Source: Mucilaginibacter saanensis
GTDB lineage: Bacteria > Bacteroidota > Bacteroidia > Sphingobacteriales > Sphingobacteriaceae
Assembly (NCBI RefSeq): GCF_014200575.1
Contig: NZ_JACHBZ010000006.1
Span: 124,001 to 188,000 of the forward strand
Direction: 5' to 3'
Length of the DNA: 64,000 nucleotides
Below, one piece after another: positions 8,972 through 17,049 of the stretch (position 1 is its first letter; each line of letters begins with the position of its first letter). The translations under genes were made by a program, and so were the position numbers. The notes beneath the pieces are model-generated. The model had not been told where the DNA came from and did not search any database. It saw nothing but the letters and a program-made list of their open reading frames with translations.

Positions 8972-11071
8972 ATGAGGCATCATCAATTTAAACATTTTGC
9001 GGTAAGTGCTTTAATGTTGTTACTGTTCTGTGCCAACAGGGCAAACGCACAGCAAATTGATCTGAAAAACTTTAACCCCAAAACAGGGGTAAGGGTACAA
9101 AACAATCAATCATTGCTAAGCGTAACCTGGCCTGCGGGCAGTAATAGTAACGGGCGCTTGCTGATCAGTTTAAAAAAAGATGCCCCATTGTTTCAAAGTA
9201 TCCAGCTTAGTAAAGGTGGGGTTTATCAGCCAATCATCAATGGCGTTGATCCGCAGTTTATACTTACCGAGGGGAAGCGCGATCTTATATCACAAAACGG
9301 CTGGAATATTTTTTTTGATAAGGTACCCTCAAAACCTCATCAATCTTATAAAGTTAATCTTGATAAAAAAAGTGTTAGCATAAGTTCTTCCAGTTCACGC
9401 ACCATTATAGCCATAGCTAACGTAACTGCGCCGAACTTTAGTGGTAGCCTGGAGATAACTTTATACAACGGGCAGCCGCTTTTTAACATAGCCGCGGTAA
9501 TAACAACACAGGTTGATTCAACCGCGATACTGTATGATGCCGGTTTAATAGCCCACGAGCAACCCATAAAAAAGGTGTCCTGGAGCAATGTTTATGAACA
9601 GCTGCAAACTGACAATATTGGTGATCCGGATACCGCCAGAAATGTAGCTGTAAAATACAGAACCATCATAGGCTCCAATAAAGGCGGAAGCATAGCGGTT
9701 TTCCCTGCGCCGCATCAATATTTTTATCCTCTTGATGAAGCCTTTAACCTTAAGTTTGTTTGGTACGGCAACAATTACCGCAACATGCTGGGCGGTTATG
9801 GTCTGGGTATAAGACAGGAGTTAAACGGCGACAAGCGTTATGTGCCTTGGTTTAACGCCCCGCCGGGAACCCAGCAGCGGCTTAATTTTTTCTGCTTGCT
9901 GGGTGCGGGTGATGCCGCGTCATTGCTTGCTGATGTTAAACAATACACCCATAATGACAGCTATAAACCGTTACCAGGATATAAAACTATGGCCAGTCAC
10001 TTTCATAATGAGTTTATTATGAGTGTGGTGCTGGCGGGTAAACCCGTTGCGGATAGCCCATCGTTTGTGAAGGTGTTAAAGCGGCAGGGGATAAATATTG
10101 TTCACCTAGCCGAGTTTCATTACACAGCACACCCCAAAGGGCCCGACGGGCAGCGTTTACTGGAACTGAAATCACTGTTTGAGCAATGCGAAAGATTGTC
10201 GTCATCAAGCTTTTTGCTGTTGCCTGGCGAGGAGCCCAATGAGTTTTTTGGCGGGCACTGGCTGGCGTTTTTCCCCAAACCGGTTTACTGGGTCATGGCG
10301 CGTAAGCCCGGAACACCTTTTGAAACCACAGATGCAGAACATGGTGAAATTTACCATATAGGCGATAAAAACGATATGCTGGCCCTGCTTAAAACCGAGA
10401 ATGGTTTGGCGTGGACAGCCCATGCCCGTACCAAGGGCTCAACAGGTTTTCCTGATGCCTATAAGGATGAACCATTTTACCGGTCAGACAGGTTTTTAGG
10501 TGCTGCATGGAAGGCCTTGCCTGCCGATCTTTCGCAACCGCGACTGGGTAAACGTGCGCTTGACTTACTTGATGATATGAATAACTGGGGGCTCCAAAAA
10601 AAGATGCTTTCAGAAGCTGATCTGTTCAGTATTGAGCCCGAGAATGAGATGTATGCCCACCTGAATGTGAACTATCTGCAGTTGGATAAGCAACCTCAAT
10701 TTAAAGAAGGGTGGCAGCCGGTACTTGATGTGCTGCAGCAGGGTAGGTTTTTTTCAACCACGGGAGAGGTGCTGATCACGGATTTTAACGTGAACAGACG
10801 TTCATCGGGTCAAACTATGCAGCTGCCCGCAAATGGAAAATGCAACGTTATGTTTAAGGTTGACTGGACATTTCCGTTAAGTTTTGCTGAGATTATATCC
10901 GGTGATGGTAAAAAGGTATACTGTAAACGCATTAACCTGGATTATACTAAAGCATTTGGCATGCAAACCTTTAATATACCCGTTGATATGAAAGGCAGAA
11001 CCTGGGCACGCCTGGAAGTGTGGGATGCGGCAACTAATGGCGCTTTTACGCAAACCGTTTGGTTTAAGTAA
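8972..11071 (+). CDS. Secreted PHP-domain-like protein of unknown function
   Basis: The 699-residue protein has a signal peptide (ending NRANAQ), a beta-rich N-terminal region of about 320 residues, then a segment resembling a PHP-type metallohydrolase. Possible metal ligands are H343 and H345 (HFHNEF), E381 and H383 (AEFHY), E420 and E421 (PGEEPN), the GGHW segment and the histidine in TAHARTKGS. This order recalls CehA/McbA-like PHP proteins. The C-terminal 100 residues look like another beta domain. I cannot name a reaction; a metal-dependent hydrolase acting on a glycan side group is one idea. It stands 71 bases after the GH5-like gene and closes the locus. Confidence 0.6.
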   Translation: MRHHQFKHFAVSALMLLLFCANRANAQQIDLKNFNPKTGVRVQNNQSLLSVTWPAGSNSNGRLLISLKKDAPLFQSIQLSKGGVYQPIINGVDPQFILTEGKRDLISQNGWNIFFDKVPSKPHQSYKVNLDKKSVSISSSSSRTIIAIANVTAPNFSGSLEITLYNGQPLFNIAAVITTQVDSTAILYDAGLIAHEQPIKKVSWSNVYEQLQTDNIGDPDTARNVAVKYRTIIGSNKGGSIAVFPAPHQYFYPLDEAFNLKFVWYGNNYRNMLGGYGLGIRQELNGDKRYVPWFNAPPGTQQRLNFFCLLGAGDAASLLADVKQYTHNDSYKPLPGYKTMASHFHNEFIMSVVLAGKPVADSPSFVKVLKRQGINIVHLAEFHYTAHPKGPDGQRLLELKSLFEQCERLSSSSFLLLPGEEPNEFFGGHWLAFFPKPVYWVMARKPGTPFETTDAEHGEIYHIGDKNDMLALLKTENGLAWTAHARTKGSTGFPDAYKDEPFYRSDRFLGAAWKALPADLSQPRLGKRALDLLDDMNNWGLQKKMLSEADLFSIEPENEMYAHLNVNYLQLDKQPQFKEGWQPVLDVLQQGRFFSTTGEVLITDFNVNRRSSGQTMQLPANGKCNVMFKVDWTFPLSFAEIISGDGKKVYCKRINLDYTKAFGMQTFNIPVDMKGRTWARLEVWDAATNGAFTQTVWFK

Positions 11072-11182
11072 TAAATTTTCAGGAAAAAATCTCCGCTGAA
11101 ATACAATGATAACCTATTGATTAGTAACTATAAACAGCTTAGTGTATTGTATACAACTGTTTGATTGTCAGTAGTTATGTAT

Positions 11183-11213
11183 TTTGAATTGCGTTTTTGT
11201 TAGCTTAGTTTTG
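11183..11213 (+). promoter_or_regulatory. Bacteroidota-type promoter of pckA
   Basis: TTTG at 11183-11186 and TAGTTTTG at 11206-11213 match the TTTG / TAnnTTTG consensus of the Bacteroidota primary sigma factor, with a 19-base spacer. The start codon is 27 bases beyond the -7 element, which predicts a leader of about 20 bases. Confidence 0.7.
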
Positions 11214-11240
11214 TCCTAACCAATTAAAACATAATGTGAT

Positions 11241-12839
11241 ATGGGACAAATCACTGATTCAAAAAAAACAACACAATTGGGATTTCCTGAATTTTATACC
11301 ACTGGGGAAATTCATTATCAACTATCGCCTGAAGATTTAGTAAAAGCTGCTTTGGAACGCGGAGAAGGCTATTTTACTGATCAGGAAGTGTTAGCTATTG
11401 ACACCGGGGAGTTTACTGGGCGTTCGCCTAAAGACCGTTTTATAGTTAGCGATAGTCTTACGGAAAATACAGTTTGGTGGGGCGATGTCAATATCGCCAT
11501 GGACGCGGAAGTATTTGATCGTCTGTACACTAAGGTGGTCGGCTATCTTGGTAACAGGGATGTTTTTGTACGTGATGCCATGGTTTGTGCCGAAGAAAGC
11601 AGCCGTTTAACCTTACGGGTGATCACTGAAACGGCCAGCCAGAATTTATTTGCCTATAACCTGTTTCTGCGGCCAGATCAAGACACAGAGGCCAATTGGA
11701 TCATTATATCGGCACCGGGATTTAAAGCTGATCCTGCTATTGATGGCACCAGGCAGCATAATTTTTCCATCCTTAACTTTACCCGCAAAATTATACTCAT
11801 AGGGGGCACAGGTTATACAGGCGAAATTAAAAAAGCTGTATTTACGGTGCTGAACTTTATACTGCCGCAGCAAAATATTTTACCCATGCACTGCGCTGCC
11901 AATAAAGGCGAGGATGGAGATACCGCAATCTTTTTTGGCTTATCGGGTACAGGTAAAACTACCTTGTCTGCCGATCCAGATAGGCAATTGATTGGGGACG
12001 ACGAGCATGGCTGGGACGAAAACACTGTATTTAATTTTGAAGGCGGCTGTTATGCCAAAATAGCCGGACTGAGCCTTGAAAAGGAGCCTCAGATATATAA
12101 GGCTATAAAACCAGGTGCACTCTTGGAAAATGTTTGTTTTTACCCATTGTCAAAAACTGTCGACTTTGATAATTTGTCGAAAACTGAAAACATCCGCTTG
12201 TCATACCCTTTGCATTATATCAGCAACACGGTAAGCCCAGCCGTGGGTGACATACCGCAAAATATATTTTTTCTTACTGCGGATGCTTTTGGTGTGCTTC
12301 CGCCTATTGCCAAGCTCAATAGGGCGCAGGCTATGTATTATTTTTTATCAGGATACACGGCTAAAGTTGCCGGTACCGAATACGGGATCAATGAGCCGCA
12401 GGCCACCTTTTCGGCTTGTTTTGGGCGGGCTTTTTTGCCATTGCATCCCACACAATATGCCCGCATGCTGGGCGAAAAGCTGGACAAGTATCCCATAAAT
12501 GTATGGCTGGTTAATACCGGCTGGACGGGTGGCTCATACGGCACCGGCGAACGGATAAATCTCAAGTATACACGGGCCATGATTAAAGCAGCCCTTAAAG
12601 GCCAGCTTAGTTATGTACCCTACCATAAACTGCCTGTATTTGATTTGATGATACCCGCATGGTGCCCCGGCGTGCCACCGGCTATCCTGAACCCGGTAAA
12701 TACCTGGGCCGATCAGTTTAGTTACGAAGATACGGCTAAGCACCTGGCCAGGTTGTTTCGCGAAAATTGCAGCCAGTACAAAGGTTTTGCCGATGGTTTG
12801 TTGTGTTCTGTAGGGCCAACTGCCGTTACTGCCGGCTAA
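11241..12839 (+). CDS. pckA: Phosphoenolpyruvate carboxykinase (ATP)
   Basis: This enzyme turns oxaloacetate and ATP into phosphoenolpyruvate, the first committed step of gluconeogenesis. The 532-residue length is normal for the ATP-dependent family. Visible hallmarks are the GRSPKDRF substrate loop, the kinase-1a P-loop GLSGTGKTTL (K239), the metal-binding LIGDDEHGW and the following FNFEGGCYAK. There is no signal peptide, so it is cytosolic. It has its own TTTG/TAnnTTTG promoter and converges with fbp, another gluconeogenic enzyme, across a shared terminator. The gene looks intact. Confidence 0.97.
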   Translation: MGQITDSKKTTQLGFPEFYTTGEIHYQLSPEDLVKAALERGEGYFTDQEVLAIDTGEFTGRSPKDRFIVSDSLTENTVWWGDVNIAMDAEVFDRLYTKVVGYLGNRDVFVRDAMVCAEESSRLTLRVITETASQNLFAYNLFLRPDQDTEANWIIISAPGFKADPAIDGTRQHNFSILNFTRKIILIGGTGYTGEIKKAVFTVLNFILPQQNILPMHCAANKGEDGDTAIFFGLSGTGKTTLSADPDRQLIGDDEHGWDENTVFNFEGGCYAKIAGLSLEKEPQIYKAIKPGALLENVCFYPLSKTVDFDNLSKTENIRLSYPLHYISNTVSPAVGDIPQNIFFLTADAFGVLPPIAKLNRAQAMYYFLSGYTAKVAGTEYGINEPQATFSACFGRAFLPLHPTQYARMLGEKLDKYPINVWLVNTGWTGGSYGTGERINLKYTRAMIKAALKGQLSYVPYHKLPVFDLMIPAWCPGVPPAILNPVNTWADQFSYEDTAKHLARLFRENCSQYKGFADGLLCSVGPTAVTAG

Positions 12840-12853
12840 CTTCAATAGAAAGG

Positions 12854-12885
12854 GGGTCGTTACTAATTAGCAATGACCCGCTTTT
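12854..12885. terminator. Bidirectional terminator between convergent pckA and fbp
   Basis: An 8-bp stem (12854-12861 with 12872-12879, one G-T pair) is followed on the plus strand by a T-rich run and preceded by GAAAGG. It sits in the 48-base gap between the two convergent stop codons, so it probably serves both genes. Confidence 0.65.
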
Positions 12886-12887
12886 AT

Positions 12888-13925
12888 TTATCCTACCATG
12901 CTAATTCGTCCCTGATCTTCCTCTTCGGCATCAGCCATAAATTCTTCGGCTTTCAGCACCATTTGTTCTGATCCTATGAAAATTGGGGTGCGTTGGTGTA
13001 GCGATTTAACTTCCAGTTCCAGTATACGGTTTTTACCGTCAGTAGCCCTGCCGCCGGCTTGTTCAATAATGAACGACATAGGGTTGCACTCATAAACCAG
13101 GCGAAGCTTACCGCCCGGGGTGGCCGCCGTTACCGGGTAAATAAATATGCCCCCCTTAATCATGCTGCGGTGCAGGTCGGCAATCATTGATCCTACATAA
13201 CGCGAGCTGTAAGGGCGATGGGTAGCTTCGTCTTCCACCTGGCAATATTTAATATATGATTTTACACCCTGCGGGAAGTGGACATAATAACCTTCGTTAA
13301 TAGAATAAATGATCCCGGTTTTAGGTATCTGCATTTCCGGGTGCGACAGGCAAAACTCACCAATAGATGGGTCAAGTGTAAAGCCGTTTACCCCCTTGCC
13401 CGTGGTATAAACCAACATGGTTGACGTACCATATATTACATAACCGGCGGCTACCTGGTTAACGCCCTTTTGCAAAACATCCTGCAACGTTGCCCGCCCT
13501 TGGGTAGTTTCCCGGCGGTAAATAGAAAATATGGTACCAACAGATACATTTACATCAATATTTGAAGAGCCGTCAAGCGGATCAATAGCCACAATATACT
13601 TGGCATTTAAGGATACATCGGTATCCAGCATTACAATCTCTTCGTTTTCTTCGGATGCTACAATACAGCATTCGCCGCCACTTTTCAAGGCCGATATAAA
13701 TTGTTCATTGGCATAAATGTCGAGTTTCTGCTGGCTTTCGCCCTGTATATTGGTACTGCCTGCCTGGCCAAGCATATCCATCAGGCCTGCTTTGTTCACC
13801 TCGCGGTTAACAATTTTGGCAGCTATACCTATATCGCGCAGCAGGCGCGAAAGCTCGCCCTTGGCAAAGGGGAAATCGGCCTGTTTTTCAATGATAAATT
13901 GTCCTAAAGTTTTAAATTGTGCCAT
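12888..13925 (-). CDS. fbp: Fructose-1,6-bisphosphatase class 1
   Basis: This enzyme hydrolyses fructose-1,6-bisphosphate to fructose-6-phosphate in gluconeogenesis. The 345-residue protein carries the class 1 metal-binding signature [10 protein letters not shown] (D115, D118), the upstream acidic SEENEE stretch (91-96) that binds the second metal, and the GGIFIYP and [12 protein letters not shown] segments near the active site. The [15 protein letters not shown] start matches family N-termini. It is encoded opposite pckA. A perfect palindrome about 100 bases upstream of its ATG may regulate it. The gene looks complete. Confidence 0.96.
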   Translation of the reverse strand: MAQFKTLGQFIIEKQADFPFAKGELSRLLRDIGIAAKIVNREVNKAGLMDMLGQAGSTNIQGESQQKLDIYANEQFISALKSGGECCIVASEENEEIVMLDTDVSLNAKYIVAIDPLDGSSNIDVNVSVGTIFSIYRRETTQGRATLQDVLQKGVNQVAAGYVIYGTSTMLVYTTGKGVNGFTLDPSIGEFCLSHPEMQIPKTGIIYSINEGYYVHFPQGVKSYIKYCQVEDEATHRPYSSRYVGSMIADLHRSMIKGGIFIYPVTAATPGGKLRLVYECNPMSFIIEQAGGRATDGKNRILELEVKSLHQRTPIFIGSEQMVLKAEEFMADAEEEDQGRISMVG

Positions 13926-14025
13926 AGGCTTAGTATATTTTTTACGTAATTATAGTGTCGTTGTTTTGGACAAGATAATTATAAAAAAGCCTAAAAAACA
14001 ATTGATTGGCAATATTTATCGTCGG

Positions 14026-14045
14026 TAACGTTTGCGTAAACGTTA
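14026..14045. promoter_or_regulatory. Perfect palindrome upstream of fbp, possible operator
   Basis: TAACGTTT at 14026-14033 and AAACGTTA at 14038-14045 form perfect 8-base arms around GCGT. The symmetry and size suit a dimeric repressor of the LacI type. It lies 101 bases upstream of the fbp ATG and 47 bases beyond the helicase stop codon, so fbp is the likely target. No regulator gene is nearby. Confidence 0.4.
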
Positions 14046-14091
14046 ATTAATAGTGTATTTTTTGTTATTTAATGGTGCTGATGGTAATGGC

Positions 14092-15987
14092 TTATTCGCC
14101 GGCGTAGCTCCAGGCGCTTTCATAAGCATTTAAACGTTCGGTATAATCAATAAAACGGGCATAAAACGGCAGGCGGGTAAGGGTGGAACTATCGCCAATA
14201 ACCACCAGCTTCTTTTTGGCCCGGGTAAGGGCCACATTCATCCTGCGAATGTCTGATAGGAAACCGATCTCTCCTTCGGGATTACTGCGGGTCATGCTGA
14301 TATAAACTACATCCCGTTCCTGCCCCTGAAAGCTGTCAACCGTGTTTACAGTTATGTAGTCAGCATAAACAAGCAGTTCCGGATTAGCGGCGAGTTGCTC
14401 ATTCAATACCCTTATTTGCTCCTTATATGGGGCAATAATGGCAATCGTCGGGAATTTTTCGGGTTTATTTAAGTTGCTGATGAGTTTATTTAAATGTTTT
14501 AATAGAAACACGGCTTCCTCGGGATTGGCTAAACTGGTTCCTGCCTGATGTTCGTCAAAGCCGCAACCTGCAGTATCTACAAAAGAAACAGGCATATCAT
14601 CAGCAAATAATACTGCTTGCGCTACAGAAGCATGTGCTTTAAGTTTATTCTGATAAAATACTTCGGACGAAAAGCCCATAATAGCCTCGTGCATACGATA
14701 TTGCTCATCAAGCAATACAACCGCTTCGGGATGCAGTGTCACACATTTTTCGAGCAGGGTAGTGTTTAATCCTTCCTTTGCCGCCTCTGCCGATTTAATA
14801 GTAGGGGGGAGCTGACAATGGTCGCCAGCCAATATTACCTTTTGCGCTTTTAATATTGGTATCCAGCAGGCGGGTTCAAGGGCCTGGCCGGCCTCGTCAA
14901 TTATCACGGTATCAAACTTTACATCTCTTATGGTATAATGATTAGCGCCTACCAGCGTGGCAGTGATCACTTGGGCCTTGGCTACCAGGTCGTCAATAAT
15001 ATGTTGCTCCGTAGCCGCCACATCCTTCATAATGCGGTGTGCTTCCTGGAAAAGGGCCTTGCGCTGGTCGCGCTCCGCTTTGCCAAAGCTGCGCTTATAT
15101 TTATGGGCCATGTCTTTATAAGCACTGGCCTGTTTTTTTAATTTTCTTACCTCTTTATTATCCCGGTGCCCGGCCATTTTGCTATCAAGTGTCAGCGAAA
15201 ATAGTTTTTCAGATACGCGGGCCGGGTTGCCCATGCGTAGTACGTTAAGTCCCTGGTCGGTTAGTTTTTCGGTAAGCAGATCAACTGCGGTATTGCTTGG
15301 TGCAACCACCAGTATTTGCTTTTTATCCTGATTGATGAGCGCTTTAATTGCCTGTACCAGCGTAGTGGTTTTACCTGTACCCGGCGGCCCGTGAACTACG
15401 GCCAGGTCATGCGCCGAAATTATTTTTTGAACCGCTGCGGTTTGTGATATGTTTAAATAAGGAATAGCTACAGGCGCAAGCGTATTAAACGCGGGAGATT
15501 TTTCGCCGGTGAGTATGTTGATTAACCGCCCTTCCTGCGGTTTGGCTGCTAATGCCGAAGCCTGTTTAAGGGCATTCTGCATTTCATCATAACTGTTGTT
15601 ATCAAAAAGCAGGTCGATACCCAGTTTGCTATCTCGGCTCCAGTCGGGCAGTTCTTCGGTATATAAGGTTATCTTCAGTCTATCCCCGCCCTGGTAGGTG
15701 ATGATGCCCTCTACGCGGTCTTTTTTAGGGTCATGATTACTGAATAAAGCTGCCGGAACACCAAATCTTAATTGATGTGCCAGGTCTTTGTGGGTTGTGC
15801 GCTCTACCTCAACATTCAGGTAATCGCCCCGGCCGGGTTCTGTGCCACGTATGGCAACGGGGTACCAGCTTAATCCCTGAACTCTGCGGTCTGCTGCTGA
15901 TGTGTTTTCAGTTAACTTTAAATAAGCATTACGATCTTCATCCTTTTCTTTATTCAGCAGATCAAGGAGGTTTTTGAAATAGTCCAT
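14092..15987 (-). CDS. SF1B (UPF1/IGHMBP2-like) ATP-dependent helicase
   Basis: The 631-residue protein has a beta-barrel-like N-terminal part (about 35-115) and two RecA domains. Motif I is GPPGTGKTT (200-208), motif II is DEAGQA (from 364), motif III is GDHCQLPP (388-395), followed by LDEQYRMHE, DSFQGQERDVVYIS and NVALTRAKKKLVVIGD. This set matches the UPF1-like branch of superfamily 1, enzymes that move 5' to 3' on nucleic acid. A coiled, charged insert (about 275-330) separates motifs Ia and II, as in IGHMBP2-like proteins. The bacterial role is unclear. Its -7 element sits almost on the ATG, suggesting a leaderless message. Confidence 0.9.
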   Translation of the reverse strand: MDYFKNLLDLLNKEKDEDRNAYLKLTENTSAADRRVQGLSWYPVAIRGTEPGRGDYLNVEVERTTHKDLAHQLRFGVPAALFSNHDPKKDRVEGIITYQGGDRLKITLYTEELPDWSRDSKLGIDLLFDNNSYDEMQNALKQASALAAKPQEGRLINILTGEKSPAFNTLAPVAIPYLNISQTAAVQKIISAHDLAVVHGPPGTGKTTTLVQAIKALINQDKKQILVVAPSNTAVDLLTEKLTDQGLNVLRMGNPARVSEKLFSLTLDSKMAGHRDNKEVRKLKKQASAYKDMAHKYKRSFGKAERDQRKALFQEAHRIMKDVAATEQHIIDDLVAKAQVITATLVGANHYTIRDVKFDTVIIDEAGQALEPACWIPILKAQKVILAGDHCQLPPTIKSAEAAKEGLNTTLLEKCVTLHPEAVVLLDEQYRMHEAIMGFSSEVFYQNKLKAHASVAQAVLFADDMPVSFVDTAGCGFDEHQAGTSLANPEEAVFLLKHLNKLISNLNKPEKFPTIAIIAPYKEQIRVLNEQLAANPELLVYADYITVNTVDSFQGQERDVVYISMTRSNPEGEIGFLSDIRRMNVALTRAKKKLVVIGDSSTLTRLPFYARFIDYTERLNAYESAWSYAGE

Positions 15988-15992
15988 TCCTG

Positions 15993-16000
15993 CAAAGGTA
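15993..16000 (-). promoter_or_regulatory. -7 element of the helicase promoter (leaderless candidate)
   Basis: Read on the minus strand, TACCTTTG matches TAnnTTTG exactly and ends only 5 bases before the ATG at 15987. No clear TTTG is seen at the -33 position. Confidence 0.5.
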
Positions 16001-16034
16001 ACAATGATTTTTTTGTAAGGAGAGGGGTGGGAAG

Positions 16035-16054
16035 GGACGGAAGGATAAAGAGAC
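16035..16054. repeat. Purine-rich 20-base repeat, copy 1
   Basis: This GGACGGAAGG-type 20-mer recurs with one mismatch at 16225-16244. The two copies flank the 16113-16206 inverted repeat. Confidence 0.7.
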
Positions 16055-16112
16055 TTTTAGACGAAAGATGAAAGGAAAAGGAGGGTAGAATATGGAAAAA
16101 AATAGAAACCAT

Positions 16113-16206
16113 GTCATTGCGAGGTACGAAGCAATCTCTACATAAGCACATCAACTATACTATTTCCTCTGTAAAGCATAGAGATTGCTTCGTACCTTGC
16201 AATGAC
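16113..16206. repeat. Palindromic interspersed repeat (GTCATTGCGAGG family)
   Basis: Two 28-base arms (16113-16140 and 16179-16206) are inverted copies with one mismatch, around a 38-base loop. The GTCATTGCGAGG...GAAGCAATCTCT type is, to my knowledge, common between genes in Sphingobacteriaceae genomes. Such elements carry no gene and may be moved by REP-associated transposases. None is encoded in this window. Confidence 0.8.
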
Positions 16207-16213
16207 GCGTAGG

Positions 16214-16287
16214 AAAAAGACAAAGGACGGAAGGATAAAAAGACGAAGAATAGGGCGAAAATAAAGTCTTCCGTCCTTTGTCTTTTT
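16214..16287. repeat. Inverted purine/pyrimidine repeat, long hairpin
   Basis: A perfect 20-base arm (16214-16233) is inverted at 16268-16287, with further partial copies up to about 16325. It overlaps copy 2 of the purine-rich repeat (16225-16244). The T-rich 3' flanks could act as a terminator. Together with the repeats just upstream it fills the 347-base gap between the helicase start (15987) and the ABM stop (16335). Confidence 0.75.
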
Positions 16288-16334
16288 ATCTTTTCGTCCC
16301 TTGTCCGTCCTTCTATCTTTTTGTCTAAAAAAGG

Positions 16335-16628
16335 TTACTTTACGGCTAACAGGTCTACCTGCTCAATAATCGGGTCTTTAGCCAGTAATTCAGGAGCTTT
16401 TGCCATTAATGCCTGCGCAATTTGCCCTCCAAGATGTGCTTTCCGTCCTTCTTCGTTTTCAAAAGTGTCAAAAATGCCAAAAGTTGAAGGGCCCAGCTGC
16501 AGGGCGTACCAGCTAACGGTACCTGGTTCCTGCTCTGCCAGCGGCAGCGCACTTTTTATAAAATCTGCTACTTCTTGTTCCTTACCTGGTTTGGCTTCTA
16601 ACCGGGCCAGTAATGCGAATTTAACCAT
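16335..16628 (-). CDS. ABM-domain (quinol monooxygenase-like) small protein
   Basis: The 97-residue cytosolic protein matches the antibiotic-biosynthesis-monooxygenase (ABM) fold. It has the N-terminal strand VKFALLARLEAKPGKEQEV, a helix with FIKSALPLAEQEPGT, the central WYALQLG strand, and the FGIFDTFENEEGRKAHL segment with its conserved D-F-x-N-E pattern. Family members act as dimers and range from quinol monooxygenases (YgiN) to autoinducer-2 degrading LsrG-like proteins. No cofactor motif decides between these. It is a single gene flanked by repeats on its 3' side and a 421-base gap on its 5' side. Confidence 0.82.
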   Translation of the reverse strand: MVKFALLARLEAKPGKEQEVADFIKSALPLAEQEPGTVSWYALQLGPSTFGIFDTFENEEGRKAHLGGQIAQALMAKAPELLAKDPIIEQVDLLAVK

Positions 16629-17049
16629 TGCTTTGTTTTTAAATAGTGATTGTTTTTAAATAGAACTGATTATCAAAATTGCGCGGGAGGTAAAACTACA
16701 ACAGCGTTTGTGGCGTAATGTTGCTGCGGTTTATCAACCTTTGTTTAATTCGATTTGTTTATTTGTCGGCCGGGGCGTGATGTCCTTACAGAAAAAATGA
16801 AAAAATTATGTGGGTGTTGCTGCCTGCAAAATCGTTTCAGTAACAATTTACTTACAATATTTAAAGTATTGCACATGGGTGTATTAAATACACAATAAAT
16901 GTTAATATTGTAGTAGCCAATTGATTAACCGGTAGTATTTTATCATTGCATGATACTTTTTTAGCATCTGTTTAAAAACAGCCATTACGGTTGGTTTAAA
17001 ATGATGATATGGCCGGTTGATATATTAAACATCAACTAAATCTCACATC
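16629..17049. other. Divergent intergenic region between the ABM gene and the ThuA-fusion gene
   Basis: No convincing ORF is present. The stretch is AT-rich near both ends. It contains a palindrome, GTGTATT-a-AATACAC at 16879-16893, about 155 bases upstream of the ThuA-fusion gene, which could be an operator. No strong TTTG/TAnnTTTG pair stands out. Confidence 0.5.

Noticed and set aside
15954..16154. A 66-codon minus-strand ORF upstream of the helicase
   Set aside because: It lies across the repeat elements and the helicase start with no recognisable protein features.
16035..16325. A CRISPR-like array suggested by the repeated 20-mers
   Set aside because: There are too few units, spacing is irregular, copies are inverted relative to each other, and no cas genes are present.
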